Below, in pieces: positions 45,404 to 56,489 of a stretch of 64,000 bases of DNA; position 1 is the stretch's first letter, and the number at the start of each line of letters is the position of its first letter. The stretch is from NCBI GenBank assembly GCA_036417435.1, contig CM070904.1:15234835-15298834 (forward strand). The letters are read 5' to 3'. The notes below the pieces were generated by a model. It was given only the letters and a program-made list of their open reading frames with translations. It searched no databases and was not told the origin of the DNA. Source of the stretch: Inia geoffrensis (lineage: Eukaryota; Chordata; Mammalia; Artiodactyla; Iniidae). Both the position numbers and the translations under genes were made by a program.

Positions 45404-45769
45404 CATTTCAGGTATAAGTAACTATCATTTTAAAATCAGGAGATTTTACCTAAAAGTTGGGGTTTGCAGTTTCTCTTGAAAGAGCACAAAACCCGACAAC
45501 CCTGGATCTTTGCCAGGAGTTGAGCATGGCCTCTCCAATTCTACAGCTCCAAGACAGCCTCACGTGTTTAGTGTTGATATTTTCTGGCTGGCCTCTGCAA
45601 GCATTTGAGTTTTACACTCTAGAGTAGAAGGAGGGGGTTTTGACAGGTGCCTCAGAAACACAGGTTCCTGAGGTGTGTTCATTAAAAGGCACTGACTTGC
45701 TGTCCATTAAATTTCCTTCAGGCTCTTTGAGTCCAACAGATTCAGCAAATATTTACAACAAACTTAGAG
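45404..45769. other. Low-copy DNA, nothing recognised
   Basis: About 370 bp with no gene and no repeat that I can name. Confidence 0.45.
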
Positions 45770-45910
45770 TTACTAGATTTGTGCTAATAATATTAGCAAA
45801 CAGTGGTAATACTTAGCATTTACTTGCTCTGTTCCAGGCTTTACCTACATCATTCCTAATACTGATAACACCTGCAAGGTAGATCTTATAATTGCCATTT
45901 CCAAGGTCAT
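45770..45910 (-). repeat. MIR SINE fragment, antisense
   Basis: 'acttagcatttacttgctc', 'gttccaggctttacctac' and 'tgcaaggtagatcttata' follow the reverse MIR tail. Confidence 0.65.
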
Positions 45911-45984
45911 TTGTTCTGTGACTGCTGGACGTCTAGACCACATGCAGGCAAAGTCCTAGGCAGTGGAAACCTAGGGGCAAATAA

Positions 45985-46415
45985 GACAAGGCTCCTGCTT
46001 GCATCACCTTACATTTTTATCAGTAAAGACAGACAACAAATTAGTGAACAGATGAATAAATATTGTATGTATCAGGCAGTAATAAGTTCTGTGAAATAAA
46101 ATCAAGTCAGAGGAAGGGCCAGAGAGAGAGGGACTTGAAGATGTGTAACCAGAAAGGACTTCTCTGAGGACATAATATTTGAGCAAGTGGCTGAATGAGG
46201 TTCAAGTGGGAGCTTGAAGGCTTGGGGCTGGGGAATAGCTTCCCAGGATCAGAAAGAGCATGTGCAAAAGTCCTGAAGCAGAAGTGAGCTTGGTTTGTCT
46301 GAGTTGTTAGAGCTTGGTGAGCAAGAGGCCAAAAAGGTCAGCAGTACCTGCATTAATGAGGGTCGATAGAAGGACCTTTGGATGTTATGTTGGGTGAGAT
46401 AGGAAAATCCTGGAG
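45985..46415. repeat. Ancient interspersed repeat, family not named
   Basis: 'agacagacaacaaattagtg', 'gtatcaggcagtaataag', 'ggacttctctgaggacata', 'gcatgtgcaaaagtcctg' and 'gagataggaaaatcctgg' follow the order of a long old mammalian repeat whose library name I cannot confirm. Confidence 0.55.
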
Positions 46416-46419
46416 TGTT

Positions 46420-46550
46420 TTAACCAGGATGAAGACCCAGAGGTGGAAATTGAGGGTCAGAGACAATAAATAACATTGCCCATAAATAGCAGAGGCAGAT
46501 TTCAATCCCATGTCTATCTGATTCCAGATAGAGTCCAGGGTCCATGACTT
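46420..46550 (-). repeat. MIR SINE, antisense
   Basis: 'ggtggaaattgagggtcag', 'ataacattgcccataaatag' and 'gatttcaatcccatgtc' are in reverse MIR order. Confidence 0.65.
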
Positions 46551-46762
46551 TGCAAAGGGATTGTTTCTTTCTTTGAAAGCTCTCAGAGAACTGAAAACCC
46601 AACAAAACTCTCAGTTTCCCTTTGCTCTGGGACCCACACCCATAAACTCACAGTTCATGGAAGCTTCCTAGTCTGAGAAAGGGGCAACTGTTACATTCGG
46701 CTTCTTGGTCAAGATCAAGTGTAGGTAGATACTGCTTAATGATCATTAAAAATTAGCAACAC

Positions 46763-46834
46763 ACTATCAATAATAGCCCAGACACTGAAGCAACTTGTGT
46801 CCATCAACAGATGAATGGATAAAGAAGACATGAG

Positions 46835-46878
<44 letters not shown>

Positions 46879-47339
46879 GAATACTACTCAGCCATAAGAA
46901 AGAATGAAATAATGCCATTTGCAGCAACACAGATGGACCTAGAGATTATCATACTAAGTGAGGTAAGTCAGACAGAGAAAGACAAATATCATGTGATATC
47001 ACTTATATGTGGAATCTAAAAAGTAGCACAAATGAACTTATTTACAAAACAAATAACTCACAGACATAGAAAACAATCTTATGGTTACCAAAGGGGAAGG
47101 GAGGGATAAATTGGGAGTATGGGATTAACAGATGCACACTACCATATATAAAATAGATAAGGAACAAGGATTTACTGTATAGCACAGGGGACTATGTTCA
47201 ATATCTTGCAATAAACTATAATGGAAAAGAATCAAAAATAAAATATAAATATATACATATATATGTGTATAACCAAATCACTTTGCTGTACACCTGAAAC
47301 TAACACAATATTGTAAATCAACTATACATCAATTTAAAA
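46763..47339 (+). mobile_element. 5'-truncated L1 with internal (CA)n
   Basis: The ORF2 C-terminal region ('catcaacagatgaatgg', 'ggaatactactcagcc') leads to a 3' UTR ending 'gtacacctgaaactaacac' and 'gtaaatcaactatacatc'. It is flanked by 'aaattagcaacac' (46750-46762) and 'aaattactaacac' (47340-47352). A CA run of about 20 units (46834-46876) has expanded inside it, where related copies have 'acatatata'. This 3' UTR type matches 5300 and 28767, not L1-A or L1-B. Confidence 0.93.
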
Positions 47340-47352
47340 AAATTACTAACAC

Positions 47353-48815
47353 GGGAGCATGTTCACATGAAGTCATTCATGACAACTCATGGGTAAGTAC
47401 AGTTTTTGTCCATTAAACCACTTGAAAACCACTGATATGCTTGCTATTTAAAAGAACTTGAGAAAAAGCCTTAGTTAAGAAAAAGAGAATCATCTTGTAA
47501 TACAAATTATGGCTTCCTATCCCCTTTCTTCCCTGAATTATGGTTTCTGTACATGGGGTTTTCTTAAAGCAGTTATTAACTCAGATGGCTGAGTTATTAG
47601 TGCCAGTACCACTGCACTGTATCACCGTTACTAAGCTCTATAACATTAAACACAGCGTGCTGAAGTTTACGTGTGATTAAGCCCCTTCTCCTCTTGGTGA
47701 AGGCTCTACACCCACTGGAACTGGCCCATCAAGTCTAGGGAATTTACACCTCCTCTTTAGAATTCTAATCCTCTCCTCACTATCATATTAAAATAGTCGC
47801 CCTGAGACACTGGGACACTGGATTCTTTTAGTTCTATATCTGAATTTTATTTGGCCAAACAGAAGCAGCCTTTCATTCTCAAGAGGACTCCCACAGGAAG
47901 AAAACGTAGGTGTGCTCTGAGCCTGCTGATGATCAAAGAGAGAAACCAACTTTTGTGCCAGCAACTCTTGATTATTCAGGGGTGGTTGATCCAATTTGTG
48001 GATTAGCTGGGCCTCTTGGCCTTTCCTGATTTCACTGATCATTAGCCCATGGCCCCCCTCGGGCCAGGAAGATAAAAGGAGTGCCAGGCAAAGCGGTCCA
48101 GTGGCTTCTTGGCGTGTCCCGTAAAAGGGGGCAGGGCAGAGAGGCAGTCATAGGCAATGGGGAAAATGAGGTTTAGGGATTATCCGGATTTCAATGAGCT
48201 GGTTTCTCCATAGTTCCCTGGCCCCCCACCTGAGCGCCTAACTCTGGATAATGGATAGTTTACCTTGGATGGGGTGGAGCATAGAAATGGCCCAGTGGAT
48301 TCTGAAAGTGATATTTCAAGTGTCCTGGGGGGCAGGGCTGTGAAGCGGCCCTTTACAAGGCGATCATCAGAGCATCAGGTTCCTCCCCATTTCAGGGCAG
48401 GCATGGGGAGATGGGGCTGTCGGCTTTTATACAGGACATTTCTGCACCAGAACAGCACTGCTTTTAACCCTAGAAGGGGGAGCGTTCATCCTCTTACAAA
48501 GCACTTTCTAGGATTCCAAAAGTTCCCAAGGAAGGTGGGAGGGGAGAGAGAAAGAGAAGGAGAGAGGAAAAAATGGAGGAGGGAGGAGGAAGAAGAGAAA
48601 GAAATAGAGAAGGATGGAGGTAAGGGAAGAAGGCCTGTGGTGGAGGGGAGGGGTAGGAGAAACTACAGTCCAGCCTGAAGGGGTTTTGATTCCCAAAGTC
48701 CTAGAACAAAACCTTCTCAATGATCAGATCAGACTGATGAACAAGAGCCATGGGGATCGTAAATCCAGCCCCTCCACAAAGTCGAGCCAGGGATTTGGCA
48801 GAAGCAGAGAGGTAG
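47353..48815. other. Low-copy DNA with a homopurine tract
   Basis: No gene recognised. 48533-48659 is almost pure A/G on the plus strand ('gggaggggagagagaaagag' and on). The 137-codon opening at 48265-48678 ends in the translation of this tract (REREGERKKWRREEEEEKE) and is not convincing. Confidence 0.5.
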
Positions 48816-48819
48816 GTCT

Positions 48820-49000
48820 TCAGAGGCCAGATCTGCCACTTAGCTACTGTGTCTTTGGGTGAGTTACCCTCGAAGCGTCAATTTCCACATGTGAACATTA
48901 AGGATAATATGAGTGTAATTCCTTCATACTGCTGGGAGAAAAACTGAGATGCCTAAGTGCAGGTACCAGCCCAATAGGTGACACACGGAAAGCACTGAAT
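48820..49000 (+). repeat. MIR SINE
   Basis: 'gatctgccacttagctactg', 'gtctttgggtgagttacc' and 'gacacacggaaagcactg' give MIR core and tail. Confidence 0.75.
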
Positions 49001-50024
49001 GGATGAACAGAGTTCCAGAAGGGGCGTGAGCCTCAGTCCTTGCAGAGATGCCCACATCCTCAACACTCACATCCTGTTCCTGGCACCTGAGTGTGCGGCC
49101 AGCTCCATCACGCCGTGGCGTTTCAGGTGTTGATGGTAGGAAGGCATCCAGGACACCACTGGGCTCATTTATGGATTGTCCTAGACCCACAGTCTTGGGA
49201 CAAGGAGTCTGGTCTGGGCATTTGAGATCCAAGTCTTGGATGATACTGGCTTGTTCTGTGATATTGAAAAGTCATATGCTTTCTCTTAAGTCTGTGTTGC
49301 TTTTCTTTAAATGGGAACAAGAATTCCTCCTGACTCTATGAGGAGTTGAATAGTGTGAGCTAAAGAGTGAAAAGTGCCATAAATGAAAGAATGATGCAAG
49401 AGAGTTAGAAAAAGAATTTTTTTTAGTTATTCAAAATGACTTCCTATTTTTCAAAGTTTTTAGCAAATATTTATAGTCTAACAAAGGAACTCTATGGAGC
49501 CAGATGCCCAGAGAGTAACCTCAGGCCTCCCTCCTTGCCCCGAAGACAAGGAATTACAGGCAGTCCTCACAGGACACTCACTAACCCAGTGCCAGCAGCG
49601 AGCTCAACTCAGTGCCAGAAGCTGGAGATGCAGAGGTAAAGTCAACACTTTTCTTATCCAGAGACAGAAGGACCAAGAGCTGCATGAACGTCTCAAACTT
49701 TCTGGTCTCAGGCTCCCTTTACAAGGCTTAAAAATTATAATGTGCTTACGTCTATTTATATTTATCACATCATAAGTTAAAACAAGTATTTAAAACACAA
49801 GAACACACACAAGCACACATTTCAACACCCATCAGAGGGATTCCATCCTCACATGGCATGGAGCTTCTGGAAGATTCCCCCATACACTCGTGGGAGAATG
49901 GGAGTGAAAAAGGAAATACAGTTTTAGTATTAGTATGGAAATCGTTTTAACTTCTTAGACCCCCTGGAGGAATTTGGGGGATCTCCAAATTCCCTGGACC
50001 ACACTGTAAAGGCCACTGCTCTGG
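49001..50024. other. Low-copy DNA, nothing recognised
   Basis: About 1 kb without a nameable feature. Openings are below 100 codons and motif-free. Confidence 0.45.
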
Positions 50025-50099
50025 GGGTGGTGAGGCTCAAACTTTAATGTGCCTACACACCACCCTGGAATCATGTTAAATTGCAGATTCTTCAGTTAT

Positions 50100-50636
50100 A
50101 CATACATACATATATATACTTTTCCATTATAATTTATTACAAGAGAGTGACTGTATTGGGTTGGCCAAAAAGTTCCTTCGGGCTTTTGGCCAACCCAATA
50201 GTTTCCTGTGCTCTACAGTAGGTCCTTGTTGGCTATCTATTTTATATATAGTAGTGTTTATATGTTAATCCCAAACTCCTCAGTTATCCCTCCTTCGCCT
50301 TTCCCCTTTGCTAACCGTGAGATTGTTTTCTATGTCTGTGAGTCTGTTTCTGTTTTGTAAATAAGTTCATTTGTATCATTTATTTTAGATTCCACAAGGA
50401 AGTGATAACATATGATATTTGTCTTTCCCTGTCTGACTTACTTCACATAATATGATGACCTCTAGGTCCATCCATGGTGCTGTAAATGGCATTATTTCAT
50501 TCTTTTTTATGACTAATATTCCAATGTATGTATATATACCACATCTTCTTTATCCATTCTTCTGTTGATGGACCCTAAGGTTGCTTCCATGTCTTGGCTA
50601 CTGTAAATAGTCCTACCATGAACACTGGGATATAAA
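50100..50636 (-). mobile_element. L1 3' end, antisense, inside MER5A
   Basis: The complement of L1 3' UTR and ORF2 end: 'ctatctattttatatatag', 'gtttctgttttgtaaataag', 'cttctgttgatggaccc'. It is truncated at about 50636. The short repeat 'agattct' at both edges may be what is left of the target-site duplication. Confidence 0.88.
50154..50200. mobile_element. Very short mariner-type MITE (47 bp)
   Basis: Perfect 17-bp inverted termini, 'tattgggttggccaaaa' and 'ttttggccaacccaata', enclose only 13 bases. TA at each end is the expected mariner target. It lies inside the antisense L1, so it arrived after it. It is a deleted relative of the 80-bp copy at 33841. Confidence 0.93.
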
Positions 50637-51149
50637 CTGAAGATTCTGATGGATAAGTCTGAGGGGGAGACCAAGACTCTGCATCATTGCTGACAAGTCC
50701 CAAGGTGACACTGATGCTGCAGCACTTGGACCACACTTTGAGCAGCAAGGCCATAAAAATCAGAGGAAGAAAAGTTCACCTTTGACTGAAGTGACCATAA
50801 ATTGGATCTTCCAAATTGGGCAATATCATTCCAAATAGTGGGAACGGGTAGGAACGCCATTCCAAGTGAAAGAAATGAAGTAAGTAAGTAAAGGCACAGA
50901 GGTAGGAAGATGCAAGTTTGGCCAAAACATAGGGTCCATAAAACCTTTAAGTTGCCGAACACTCCACCTCAAGCCCACAGCACTGTGTGTAGCTTCTGGC
51001 CCAGGCAGAGAAGCAATGGCCTGGGCATCTCAGGGTAGGAGTGTTAGACCTACTCCCACCCATCATTATCACCAATACATGTCTACTGAGCACCAGTGAG
51101 AAGCAAGGAACTCCAGTGGACGACAGCCTTGCTTTTCCATCATCTAGCC

Positions 51150-51612
51150 CCATTTCAACTTTCCCTTGAGATCCATCATTTTTCCACACTCAGTTTAAGC
51201 CGCTTGGATGGGGCTGACCCAGGAGAAGCACATGATCCCCGTCTGGCTAATGAAAGCACAGCCTCCCTCTGGCCACAGTGATTGGTTGAAGAATTGGCAC
51301 AGGACCCAGGCAGGCCACTGATAGCTCCCCACCACAGGCTTCTGCTAGTTTTAGAAACAGAACATGTGGGGATACCACCCAGACAGAGATGCCCAAGGAG
51401 CCCCAGCCCTTAGTTTTCCCAGCCCAGACTCCAGATGCGTGAGTGAAGATGACCTCAGCCCCAGAAACTTCTGACAACAATCATTTAAGGAACCCCAAGC
51501 AAGAAATACCTAGCTAAGCCCAGTCAACCCCCAGATTTATAAGCAAAATGAATGAGTGTTGCTTTAAGCCACAGTTTTTGGTGGCTTATTACATAATAAT
51601 AGGCAGACAGAA
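51150..51612 (+). mobile_element. MLT1-type MaLR LTR
   Basis: 'ctaagcccagtcaaccccc', 'gcttaagccacagttttt' type ending ('gttgctttaagccacag', 'ggtggcttattacataat') and the middle 'ggtctggctaatgaaagc'-like block fit MLT1. The 5' border is not sharp. Confidence 0.65.
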
Positions 51613-51764
51613 CTTGTCTGCTTGGCTTACCTGTTAATTCCAGGGCTAAAAACACCAGGAAATGAATCAAAACTCAGGACAAGGAAACCACTGGACAAAT
51701 AGCAAATTCTCCAACTGTCTTCACTTTGAACCAACATGGTATTTGTAGGTTTTGTCAACGGACT

Positions 51765-51985
51765 CTCAGCCTTGGGTAACTGTCATTTTCTTAAGCATCT
51801 GCCATGGGGCCAGTCGTGTCAGGCAATTCAAATGCTGTAAATGAAGTCTGAACAGAGATATATCATTACCCTATTTAGAGAGAAGAAAACTGAGGTGTAA
51901 AGAGATTAAGCACAGCTGGTAAATGATGTAGCCAAGACTTGAACCCAATGCCCATCTTCCCAGAATTCCAAGCTGTCTGTCCCGT
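51765..51985 (-). repeat. MIR SINE, antisense, near complete
   Basis: 'ttcttaagcatctgccatgg', 'gagaagaaaactgaggtg', 'taaagagattaagcacagc' and 'gacttgaacccaatgccc' are in reverse MIR order. Confidence 0.85.
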
Positions 51986-52214
51986 GATTTCTTCTCTTTC
52001 CTGGGTACTTTAAACATTCTCCACATTATCAGCACTTTCCACTGTGAGGCAAAACTAGAAAACAATGAGACTCCTTTTCTGTTCAGCATGTCACAGGAGG
52101 TCTCATCACACCTGCAGACGCTGCGCTTTCCTATTCTCAGAGGTCTGTGTGTCCCACTCTGACCCATGCATCATGCTGTTAAACACAGGAAGCTGTGTGG
52201 TACAGGGAAGAACA

Positions 52215-52405
52215 GCAAGGCCTTGTGATCAGACGCCCTGATTAAAATCCTGGCTTTGCCACTTGCCAGCTGTGGGACTTCTAGGCAGTGACTGCAGCAC
52301 TCTTCCTGGATCAACATCGTCCTCCCTAAAGAGGTACAGAGAGTGTCCCTTGCACAGGCTGGTCATGAGAGTTAAGCCCAATAGTCCAGGCTGCAGAGGG
52401 AATAA
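52215..52405 (+). repeat. MIR SINE
   Basis: 'gattaaaatcctggctttgc', 'cacttgccagctgtggga' and 'ggtcatgagagttaagccc' give MIR order. The 'cagtttcc' segment is diverged. Confidence 0.75.
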
Positions 52406-52661
52406 AGTGAACATCCTATAAAGTTTGGCTGTTTCCATTATGTTATAGAACACTGCCCACTCACTGATGCTTTACTGGTTTAGTTGGTTTCTTCATCTCA
52501 GATTGTGAAATCCTCACAGAATGAGACATTTCTAATATTTCTTCAGGGTCCCAAAGCCTGTGGTAGTGTATGAGACATGTGTTGGGTGCGTGGTTAACAT
52601 TGAAACCTGGTAAGTCAACAGCTGGCCTGGTTTAAATCTCAGCCTTTATATTTCACATGGC

Positions 52662-52699
52662 AAGACCATGGAAGGCCACAAAGACCATGGAAGGCCACA
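52662..52699. repeat. 19-bp tandem duplication
   Basis: 'aagaccatggaaggccaca' occurs at 52662-52680 and 52681-52699 without mismatch, just upstream of the SINE at 52721. Confidence 0.93.
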
Positions 52700-52720
52700 C
52701 AGGCCAAAAGTGTCCTTTGA

Positions 52721-52932
52721 GGGCTTCCCTGGTGGCTCAGTGGTTGAGAGTCCACCTGCCGATGTAGGGGACACGGGTTCGTGTCCCGGTCCGGGAAGAT
52801 CCCACATGCCATGGAGCGGCTGGGCCCGTGAGCCATGGCCACTGAGCCTGCGTGTCCGGAGCCTGTGCTCCGCAATGGGAGAGGCCGCAACAGTGAGAGG
52901 CCCGCATACCGCAAAAAAAAAAAAAAAAAAAA
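52721..52932 (+). mobile_element. CHR-type SINE with perfect target-site duplication
   Basis: The head 'gggcttccctggtggctcag', B-box-like 'gggttcgtgtcc', the body 'agcctgcgtgtccggagcc' and a pure A tail of about 20 are all present. The flanks 'aaaagtgtcctttga' at 52706-52720 and 52933-52947 are identical. With its intact tail this is the youngest-looking SINE in the window. Confidence 0.96.
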
Positions 52933-53049
52933 AAAAGTGTCCTTTGACAATATAGATGGTAAAATCATACAAGAGATGTGGTGCAGGGAGGGGAGACAGT
53001 GTGCAACATTTGTATGACTTCCCTTCCCAAGGCCTTAGGGAACATGGAG

Positions 53050-53260
53050 TTGGAGTCGACAGACATGGATTCAAATCCTGACTCAGCCATCAGGAAGCAG
53101 GAAGCATTCAGGGAGTCTCCAGCCCTGCTAGTCTCAGCTTTCTGATCTGTAAAGTGGGTCTAACAATACCTACAAGGCACTGTGGTGATTAAATGAGACA
53201 TTTCATGTAAGGCATATGTTGGCATGTGTAGGCTCCATGAAAAGAAATGATTATCATTAG
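53050..53260 (+). repeat. MIR SINE
   Basis: 'catggattcaaatcctgac', 'ctcagctttctgatctgt', 'aaagtgggtctaacaatacc' and 'gtggtgattaaatgagaca' give clear MIR order. Confidence 0.88.
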
Positions 53261-53504
53261 CTGTACTTTTGGGGATAAAATCCCTGGCTTACTCACTAGA
53301 CATGGCAGTTTTGTGGGTCAAGGGAGACTAGATGGCATGATGCTTTCAAAATATTTATAAAGTTCAATGCAAATGAAGTTATTAAAATCCAGAATAAAGT
53401 CTAAATCATCCAATATAAATATATTTTCTGTTTGCACATGCAAAGCAGAGTACAGAATATAAGGAAAAAAGTTCTGGAGAAGGAGTTGCATCCATTGGTC
53501 TGGA

Positions 53505-53672
53505 GATGAAAAGGACCTTCGAGATCATTCTACATACCACATTTTTCAGGTTGGGAAACCAGTCCCAGAGAGTGCCACCATGCGGCCAAGCTCACACAAC
53601 CGGCTTGGCATAACCAGGAAGGGAACTCTGGACCCAAATGCCTAGTCCAGTGCCCTTTCACTATTTTCCATC
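53505..53672 (-). repeat. MIR SINE, antisense
   Basis: 'ttcaggttgggaaaccagtc', 'ccaagctcacacaaccgg' and 'agtccagtgccctttcac' give reverse MIR order. Confidence 0.8.
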
Positions 53673-54159
53673 CATCTGGCTTGCATTGTCTGCATGATTA
53701 TCCTGGTATCTGCCTTCTGGAACATTTTGAAGCAAACATTGGATGCAACTGAAAAATAAGTAAATAAATGCAGATCAGTTTTAACACCAGAACATTTATT
53801 TCCTCCAGCCGGGGAGTTGCAGAGAGTATACCTCTGGGATATCGTTCTCTAACTTCCTTTCTCAGTAATGGTATAAAAATTGAAATGAGTGCTAAAAAAG
53901 AATAATGCATCTTGGGGAAAACATGCTTTCTACAAGCTGCTTCTCTGTCCGCCCCACAAAGACGCTGAGCTCTGAGATCCTGGCTTTAGGTCGCACTGAC
54001 ATTCAGCCATGAGGCCAAGTGTTTGGCTTTGACAAAGAGCGTTCTTCAATGTTGGAAAAAACTCATCAGTGTCGGTATCTGAGTTCCTCTATTGTCCTGA
54101 AGCTCTCAATATTTTAAACACTCTGTTTGTAATGCTGGATTTAAATGTTATTTTAATTC
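53673..54159. other. Low-copy DNA, nothing recognised
   Basis: About 490 bp with no gene or nameable repeat. Confidence 0.45.
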
Positions 54160-54905
54160 CTTGCACATAACGAGGCTGCCTTTTTTCCCTGGTCATCCAG
54201 GCTTGAAGGTCCCGTCACCTCTGACCTGTGTCCCTGCTTTGAGCTCTACGTCCGTCCAATTCTTACACAGTCATTTCTTCTTTCCACATTCATGCCACTG
54301 GCCAGCAGCAGCACTCACCCCTCATGCCTCCCACAGCCTGCCCACTGGGATCTCAGATCCCACGCCTTCCCACAATCCCAAACCCTACCTGCATCAACCC
54401 TAGATTGACCCCTGGATCTGTCACTTCAGAGCTCCCCTTGTCCACAGACTCAAGTCCAAAAGTCTCAGCCAGGCAGCAGCTGTCTCCTCTTTCATTCCTG
54501 CCTTATCTCCTTCTATCCCTTGAAAAACTAACCAGCTGTTGCCTTGTGATGGCAAAAGCCTGCTGTTCTCTGCATCTTCTGTGTCCTCTCCCACCTCTAC
54601 TTACCAAAACCTCACTCAGCCTCCAGTTCCTAGGAATCCCAGTGCAACTTCTTCCAGGAAGTCTCTGCTGGTTACTATGGCCAGACATCCCACGTTCCCT
54701 TGTCAGAGCTGCTCTTCCTGCAGCCTCAGCCCAAGCCACCATGCCCCCGCACCCATGCCCTTGTTTGTCGAAGTGCCTGGAGAATAAGAGACGTATTCTC
54801 TCAGACTTAGGACCACATTCCATTGTTGACCCCTCACAACGCAAAGCACTTTGTCTTCCACATCCTAGGTGCTCAATAATTATCTTTCGATTGAACAAAA
54901 GGGAA
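54160..54905 (+). repeat. L2 LINE, long 3' portion
   Basis: 'ggaatcccagtgcaacttct' with 'tccaggaagtctctgctgg', later 'aagcactttgtcttccac' and 'ctaggtgctcaataattatc', give L2 3' order over about 700 bp. The 197-codon opening 54324-54917 lies inside it. It is Pro/Leu/Ser-rich without a domain and is best explained as a chance opening in C-rich L2 sequence. Confidence 0.7.
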
Positions 54906-56489
54906 AACAAACAATAAAAACCCTCACTCTTTAAACTCATTGCCTTCTAAGACACCCAGCAGAATTCAATAGGCTGAGAATTAAATTCACCAATTCTGAT
55001 TTCTTCTCTGGATATTAATTTGAAAGTTCACTGGCTGCCCTGTGCCTCAGTTTCCCTATCTGTGACCACAGGACAAAAACATTTCTTCCTAACTTACTTC
55101 AACCAGGCTATTTATTTTCACCCAAAAGGTGGCAATGTCATGCTTGTTTTGTTTTGTGTTCTGTTTTCTTTTTAAACAGGCTTAGTACACAGAGACCTCG
55201 AGGGCCCTGTTTGGAAGAGAAGGACCCTGGGCCCATTGCCTGGAGTTCAGTGCCAGCCCACAGAGGTCCTCTCACCAACCAGAAAGGAAACAGCTGTGGT
55301 GACAGATGTTGGTGGTACTGATTATTCCAGGGTTGTTTGCATTCAGATTTCCCAGGCAGTCTCGGTTTTTTGAAGTCAGTCTCCTTTGACGGGTTTCCCC
55401 AGGTCTGGGGGTGGAAACAAACCACCCCTTTGCCCTATGCATTGCATTTGTTTCCTCTCTCTACTCCACAAGCACACAGATAAGGGACATCCACCCACGA
55501 TGAGCGTTCCCTGTGCCCACGTGACTTCGTTTTGAACAGGAGCAGTGGCCTGGGGGAGAGAAACCTTTTCACTCCTCCTTAGGTCGCTTTGTGTTTTGGT
55601 AGGTGTTTGGGTTGGAGGGGGATGGTGTGGGGGTGGGCATGTCTGGCTAACCCTCACCCAAGACCAGTTTCTCCAAAGATGTGCAAACTTCTGATCCCAC
55701 TAGGGACTTCAACTGAATACCAAAAAGGGGTGTCTTTGTTCCCTTGAAACGGAGTATTTACTTTGAGCTGGTAAAATGAATTAATGAAAGGAAATGACAC
55801 CTTCAGCTTCTGGGGGAGGGGTGGTAAGTGAAATCAGGAAAGAGGGGAGAGGTCCTTCCCTCTCCTCACATAAAGGGGGAGATGGGCAGATGAGGATGGA
55901 GGCTGGTGAGGGAGGGTGGATCCCATAGGGTTCTCTAAAACAGCCTCGGCTAGAAAACAGGTTACTCTTTTCTGGGATTAAAAATTGCCTCATAATACTG
56001 TAAGGCCCATGTATATGCAAGCAGTTGGCAGTTATTACAGGCCTAAAATAGGAAACCATTCGCTTGATCTTTCGCTTCAATCCTATTAAGGGCCCCCTGG
56101 AGCTCCAGAGAGATACCAGCCTGTCATGTCCCTGTTGCTGTGACGACCCCTTCTTTATAGAACAAGAAAGAGAAATGGTAGTGATTGGCAGACCTTGCTT
56201 GCCCCCGTATGTAACACAAAGGGCGACAAAATGAAGAGGAAGTGAGGCCCTTCTCCGAGGTCTGCGGCTTCTTAACCCTACACCACCTTCCACCTGGACC
56301 AAAGCGCCCCCCACGCCAGCCCGCCTCCTCCAAAGGAAAGGCGGGCGGGGGGAGGGGGGACCACCGGCCTAATGTTGAGTGCTGAGGACCAAAGATCACG
56401 AATTAACGTTTTTGTGTAATCGCGAGTAATACCGTAAGGTAAAAAATATATACACATAAAAGCCCGTCTTCTATCAACTTCTTCTGGAA
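54906..56489. other. Low-copy DNA upstream of the CpG island
   Basis: About 1.6 kb. A short MIR-like core may lie at 55010-55080 ('tgcctcagtttccctatctg'). Otherwise no repeat is recognised. GC and CpG rise from about 56220. The 177-codon minus-strand opening (55781-56314) has no known domain. A TATA-like stretch, 'aaaaaatatatacacataaa', lies at 56441-56460, about 30-50 bp before the island. Confidence 0.5.

Larger units (their letters stand above)
50025..50740 (+). mobile_element. MER5A-type DNA transposon remnant, split by L1
   Basis: 'ggtggtgaggctcaaacttt', 'aatgtgcctacacaccaccc' and 'gttaaattgcagattctt' form the left part. 'gattctgatggataagtctg', 'gacactgatgctgcagca' and 'cttggaccacactttgagca' form the right part. 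Between them (about 50100-50636) lies an antisense L1. MER5A is a non-autonomous hAT-type element without genes. Confidence 0.8.

Noticed and set aside
10255..52932. tRNA genes at the SINE heads
   Set aside because: The heads have B-box-like text but no cloverleaf that I can complete. They are tRNA-derived SINE promoters, not tRNA genes.
54324..54917. 197-codon plus-strand frame
   Set aside because: It lies inside a C-rich L2 3' portion and has no L2 ORF similarity or other domain.
55781..56314. 177-codon minus-strand frame upstream of the CpG island
   Set aside because: No domain, no splice support and composition like its surroundings. It could only be rescued by conservation data.
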